The notes under the pieces are model-generated. The model had not been told where the DNA came from and made no database searches. It saw only the letters and a program-made list of their open reading frames with translations. A DNA stretch of 64,000 nt. Source: Hippopus hippopus. Taxonomy: Eukaryota; Mollusca; Bivalvia; Cardiida; Cardiidae. The position numbers were made by a program, and so were the translations under genes. Location: the NCBI GenBank assembly GCA_946811185.2, contig OX328096.1, positions 21,703,881 through 21,767,880 of the forward strand. Reading direction: 5' to 3'. Positions 63,001 to 64,000 of the stretch are shown one piece after another; within the stretch, counting starts at the first letter, position 1; each line of letters begins with the position of its first letter.

Positions 63001-64000
63001 ATACATCTATATGAGCTATGCTTTGTTAAAAATTGGGCTTAATGTATCTGCAAAAACTATCGACCCAGGTCAGCCTGCGCAGTCCACGCAGGCTGACCTG
63101 AGTAAATAATTTTAGCCTCTGGAAGAATTTCCGCATGTCTTGGCCGTAGTATTCTAAGACTCATTCCGAAGAATTTCATAAACTTGAAAGTAACGCAACT
63201 TCTGATTGGCTAAAATTACATTATAAATCTAGACTAAGACTAAGAATGAAACTAAGAATGGTTGGTTAATAAGTCACCAGGGTACGCATTCACCTACCAG
63301 TCTTAATAATATTCAAACTCAAACTCAAATATTTATTAATGCAGAAGGCCCCCGGCCCATAATGCAAACAACAATATTACATGTATATTCTTAGCATTCT
63401 AATCAAGAATTTTCAAAATTTTAAAGTAACACTATCTGATTGGCGAAACTATTTGGTCTAGCCGATCAGAAGTTCCGTCACTTTATAAATGGTTTAGCCA
63501 ATCAAATATTGTGTTACTTTCAAATTCGGCCCAGTTTATAAAATTTATGATTTTTTTTTTTTTTGAAAAAAAGAATTTTGTCAGTCTTCCAATTAACAAT
63601 AACCATCAAATGAAGTTCATTCATTTGAATATTCGTTATCAAGTAACGAATTTCTCATGAGTGCAAAAACCGAGCGATGTCGGAGTTGTGTGGTACGCTA
63701 CTTCTTTACCATACAGACAACAAACTCTAATTTTATAATCGACAGTATTGAACGCATTCTGTGTATGGGTTGAAAATGCATTGTGAGAAAAGGAAAAATT
63801 GCCGCATGGTAACCAGCATTTTCTCTTTTTCCGACGATGTTTTCAAAAGTCATTTACCTTAGGATTGTTAAGTCATCATTTTATGATAAATAGTTAAATG
63901 AATTCTAAGTACTAAAATGTTGATCTATTTACAGATACCTGGCGGGGAAATTCCTATTCGGACATTCAGAAACGCTCGTGCCACTATTGACCGCCCTGGA
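56352..64000 (+). CDS. MINPP1: Multiple inositol polyphosphate phosphatase (MINPP1-like), 5' and middle part, continues past right edge
   Basis: MINPP1 is a histidine-acid phosphatase of the ER lumen or secretory pathway that removes phosphates from InsP6, InsP5 and related inositol phosphates, and from 2,3-bisphosphoglycerate. Exons: 56352-57057, 59455-59576, 62842-62984, 63935-64000+. All junctions are GT-AG and in phase. The product starts with a signal peptide (MKIILTVTLFGILFTQCA), has the catalytic RHGARYP at 66-72, a second conserved arginine in SSYKTRASNSSKYFYQG, six N-glycosylation sequons in exon 1 and a LWCDLLTDAE segment matching the SPWCDVF region of vertebrate MINPP1. The C-terminal proton-donor motif is FGHSETLVPLL. 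The coding end lies beyond the window. Confidence 0.94.
57071..57316. mobile_element. Chimeric element: family B left half, family C right half
   Basis: GAGCAGCGCTCTCACAACAG..CATGCGGAAAATTTACAGAT is B. From the shared hairpin GCCTGCGCGGACTGCACAGG onward the sequence is C (GATGACACTTTACGCAAATG, CCCCTTTTCGCATATTGCAG). The switch falls in the common GC stem. Confidence 0.85.
57321..57570 (-). mobile_element. Family B copy
   Basis: GAGCAGCGCTCTGGGAAAAG to CACGGAGCAAGACTTG. The hairpin is decayed to CAGCTTTCGCGGACTGCACA and followed by a T17 run. Confidence 0.72.
58007..58107. repeat. Two 50-bp tandem units with T-run/A-run hairpins
   Basis: TTGTAAAGTTTTCTGAAAAA-GACAGG then a T-run, GT, and an A-run, present twice in direct repeat. 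Each unit can fold at its T-run/A-run. Confidence 0.85.
58341..58378. repeat. T-run followed by G-run
   Basis: T23 then ATGGGGGGGGGG just before a D palindrome. Confidence 0.85.
58386..58451. repeat. Family D palindrome, near perfect
   Basis: CGGACAATGTAGATCAAGAT to ATCTTTATCTACATTGTCCG, turn CACGTTCTGTG. Confidence 0.85.
59118..59385. mobile_element. Family D palindrome split by family E
   Basis: The D left part GACAGTGTAGATCGAAGATC ends at 59141. E fills 59142-59334, and D resumes CAGACTGCACATTCTTTGCA to CTACACTGTCCG. CAG is present on both sides of E. Confidence 0.8.
59142..59334. mobile_element. Family E foldback (type description)
   Basis: Inverted ends TTTACCTACCATTCTTA and TAAGAATGGTTGGTGAATT. 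The core is CTTCTGATTGGCTAAACC against GGTTTAGCCAATCAGAAG with an ATTT... turn, giving two opposed ATTGG/CCAAT boxes. About 190 bp, no ORF. Confidence 0.82.
59455..59576 (+). CDS. MINPP1: MINPP1-like exon 2
   Basis: 122 bp, acceptor CTTTTTATGCAG, donor AGAG|GTAGGG, phase 1 to 0. It encodes DVYLIYEMCAYEKYIYGEEL then WCDLLTDAEREILEYGQDLE. ELWCDLLTDAE aligns with the conserved SPWCDVFDIDD block of MINPP1. Confidence 0.92.
60321..60405. repeat. Hairpin with 28-29-bp arms
   Basis: CATTCGAAAACCAATCGCAG..CTA (60321-60349) pairs with TAGATGTCGCTGCAATCG..GAATG (60378-60405). The loop also pairs in part (TTTATCCC/GGGGTAAA). Confidence 0.85.
61320..61475 (+). mobile_element. Family B copy, truncated
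   Basis: GAGTCATGCTCTGTGAAAAG, stem CATGTCACCCTACGTGGACT with return, CTCATGATTCAGTCAGTT. It stops at AATGGATG. Confidence 0.78.
61567..61795 (-). mobile_element. Family A copy, full length
   Basis: TTAACCCTTTACCAAACAAT to GGTAAAGAGTTAA, centre GGTAACC. Very close to the copy at 2479. Confidence 0.9.
61840..62080 (-). mobile_element. Family B copy, degraded
   Basis: GGTAAAAGAGGAGTTTAATG at left, ATGAGGTAGACTGGTCC, then GGTCAGCCTGCGAAGACTGA. The right terminus is lost. Confidence 0.7.
62203..62298. repeat. Perfect 45-bp-arm hairpin with 6-nt loop
   Basis: Arms 62203-62247 and 62254-62298 are perfect complements; the loop is TAGACG. The outer part is a family D arm (CAGTCTGATCTTGATCTACA) in inverted duplicate; the inner part (CCACATAAAGACATCTA) is not. 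Confidence 0.95.
62302..62333. repeat. Perfect 13-bp-arm hairpin with the same 6-nt loop
   Basis: ATTTAATTATCTA, loop TAGACG, TAGATAATTAAAT. Loop and adjoining five stem pairs are identical to those of the hairpin ending 3 bp to the left. Confidence 0.95.
62346..62812 (-). mobile_element. Family B copy interrupted by element K, 30 bp from MINPP1 exon 3
   Basis: TGAGCCGTGCTCTGGCAAAA to CAACTGACTA, then K, then ATCATGAGGTAAACTGGTC to AGAGCATGGCTCA. The right end lies 30 bp before exon 3, so B reaches the 3' splice-site region. Confidence 0.85.
62461..62666. mobile_element. Element K, ~205-bp foldback nested in B
   Basis: AAGGATAGAGCACCC at left is the imperfect inverse of GGGTGCCCCATCCTT at right. 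Inside, GATTAGGCTAAGACTCGGGT pairs with ACCCGAATCTAAGCCGAATC, with a centre near CGATCGGCCGG. It splits the B word CTGACTGAATCATGAG. Confidence 0.8.
62842..62984 (+). CDS. MINPP1: MINPP1-like exon 3
   Basis: 143 bp, acceptor TCGTTATAG, donor CAGG|GTGAGTGG, phase 0 to 2. It encodes KYYESGYTAPIIQKMTCPLV then HDILDTLNSSKSDTWDYMSA and STDFNDT. KYYESGY matches the QYWKRGYGY block of vertebrate MINPP1; TCPLVHDI matches its Cys-leading helix. Confidence 0.92.
63010..63125 (+). mobile_element. Family B copy, 3' truncated
   Basis: GAGCTATGCTTTGTTAAAAA, stem CCAGGTCAGCCTGCGCAGTC with complete return, then stops at AGCCTCTGG. Confidence 0.78.
63140..63530. repeat. Two degraded family E foldbacks with a short insert
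   Basis: E wording at 63150-63275 (AACTTCTGATTGGCTAAAAT, ACTAAGAATGGTTGG) and 63395-63530 (TCTGATTGGCGAAAC, TCTAGCCGATCAGAAG, then a third TTTAGCCAATCA). Between them is ATGCAGAAGGCCCCCGGCCC, a short repeat tail of another kind. Confidence 0.6.
63705..63896 (+). mobile_element. Family A copy, degraded, 39 bp from MINPP1 exon 4
   Basis: CTTTACCATACAGACAACAA left, GGTAACCAGCATTTTCTC centre, TTTTATGATAAATAGTTAA right. Confidence 0.65.
63935..64000 (+). CDS. MINPP1: MINPP1-like exon 4 (cut by window end): acid-base motif
   Basis: Acceptor CTATTTACAG, entered in phase 2. It encodes YLAGKFLFGHSETLVPLLTAL. This is the FGHAETLLPLL region of the family, with Ser in place of Ala; His and the proton-donor Glu are kept. 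At least one more exon or the rest of this one lies to the right. Confidence 0.9.
   Translation, partial: MPGGEIPIRTFRNARATIDRPG

Overview
The window is animal nuclear DNA: AT-rich, intron-rich and full of short palindromic transposable elements. Two things suggest a marine bivalve, probably a heterodont clam: the pearl-like tandem-core repeats that open with a GAGGGCC..GGCCCT hairpin, and the dense GC-rich hairpin repeats. The species is inferred from this repeat style, not proven.

Two protein-coding genes can be supported, and they point away from each other. On the minus strand, from about 37.2 kb down to 1.9 kb and on past the left edge, lies the first half of an ABCG half-transporter closest to ABCG2. 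I can chain ten ordinary coding exons and two candidate 6-nt microexons in consistent phase, giving about 407 residues. These carry an intact Walker A, Q-loop, signature, Walker B and H-loop. The membrane half lies outside the window. On the plus strand, from 56,352 to the right edge, lies a MINPP1-type multiple inositol polyphosphate phosphatase. It has a signal peptide, the RHGARYP active site and the C-terminal acid-base triad written HSE. Its last exon is cut by the window end. The 19 kb between the two starts is almost entirely repeats, with one weak orphan exon candidate near 48 kb.

Repeat families are lettered for reference. A: about 228 bp, TTAA-bounded, with a near-perfect central hairpin (more than 50 copies). 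B: about 260 bp with TGAGCCATGCTC termini. C: 263 bp with TGGCCTGCAACACG termini and two GC hairpins. D: about 66 bp palindrome built on GATCAAGATCAGACTGCA. E: about 190 bp foldback around CTGATTGGCTAAACC. F (about 370 bp) and G (about 800 bp): TTAA-flanked elements with related termini. H: pearl/HINE-like elements with tandem cores. J: a CGTAGTT-rich foldback. K: a small foldback nested in B. There are also tRNA-derived SINEs, and one 1.4-kb DNA transposon at the left end with its 5-bp target duplication intact.

Layout: 0.2-1.6 kb DNA transposon; 1.9-37.2 kb ABCG2-like gene, its introns packed with A, B and H; 37.2-56.3 kb intergenic repeats (SINEs, F, B, C, J and a 630-bp foldback); 56.3-64 kb MINPP1 with B, C, D, E, K and long perfect hairpins in its introns. 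The clearest unusual signals are the two 6-nt microexons, reciprocal nesting of families A and B, three element families using TTAA, B/C chimerism at a shared GC hairpin, and twin perfect hairpins with the same loop at 62.2-62.3 kb.
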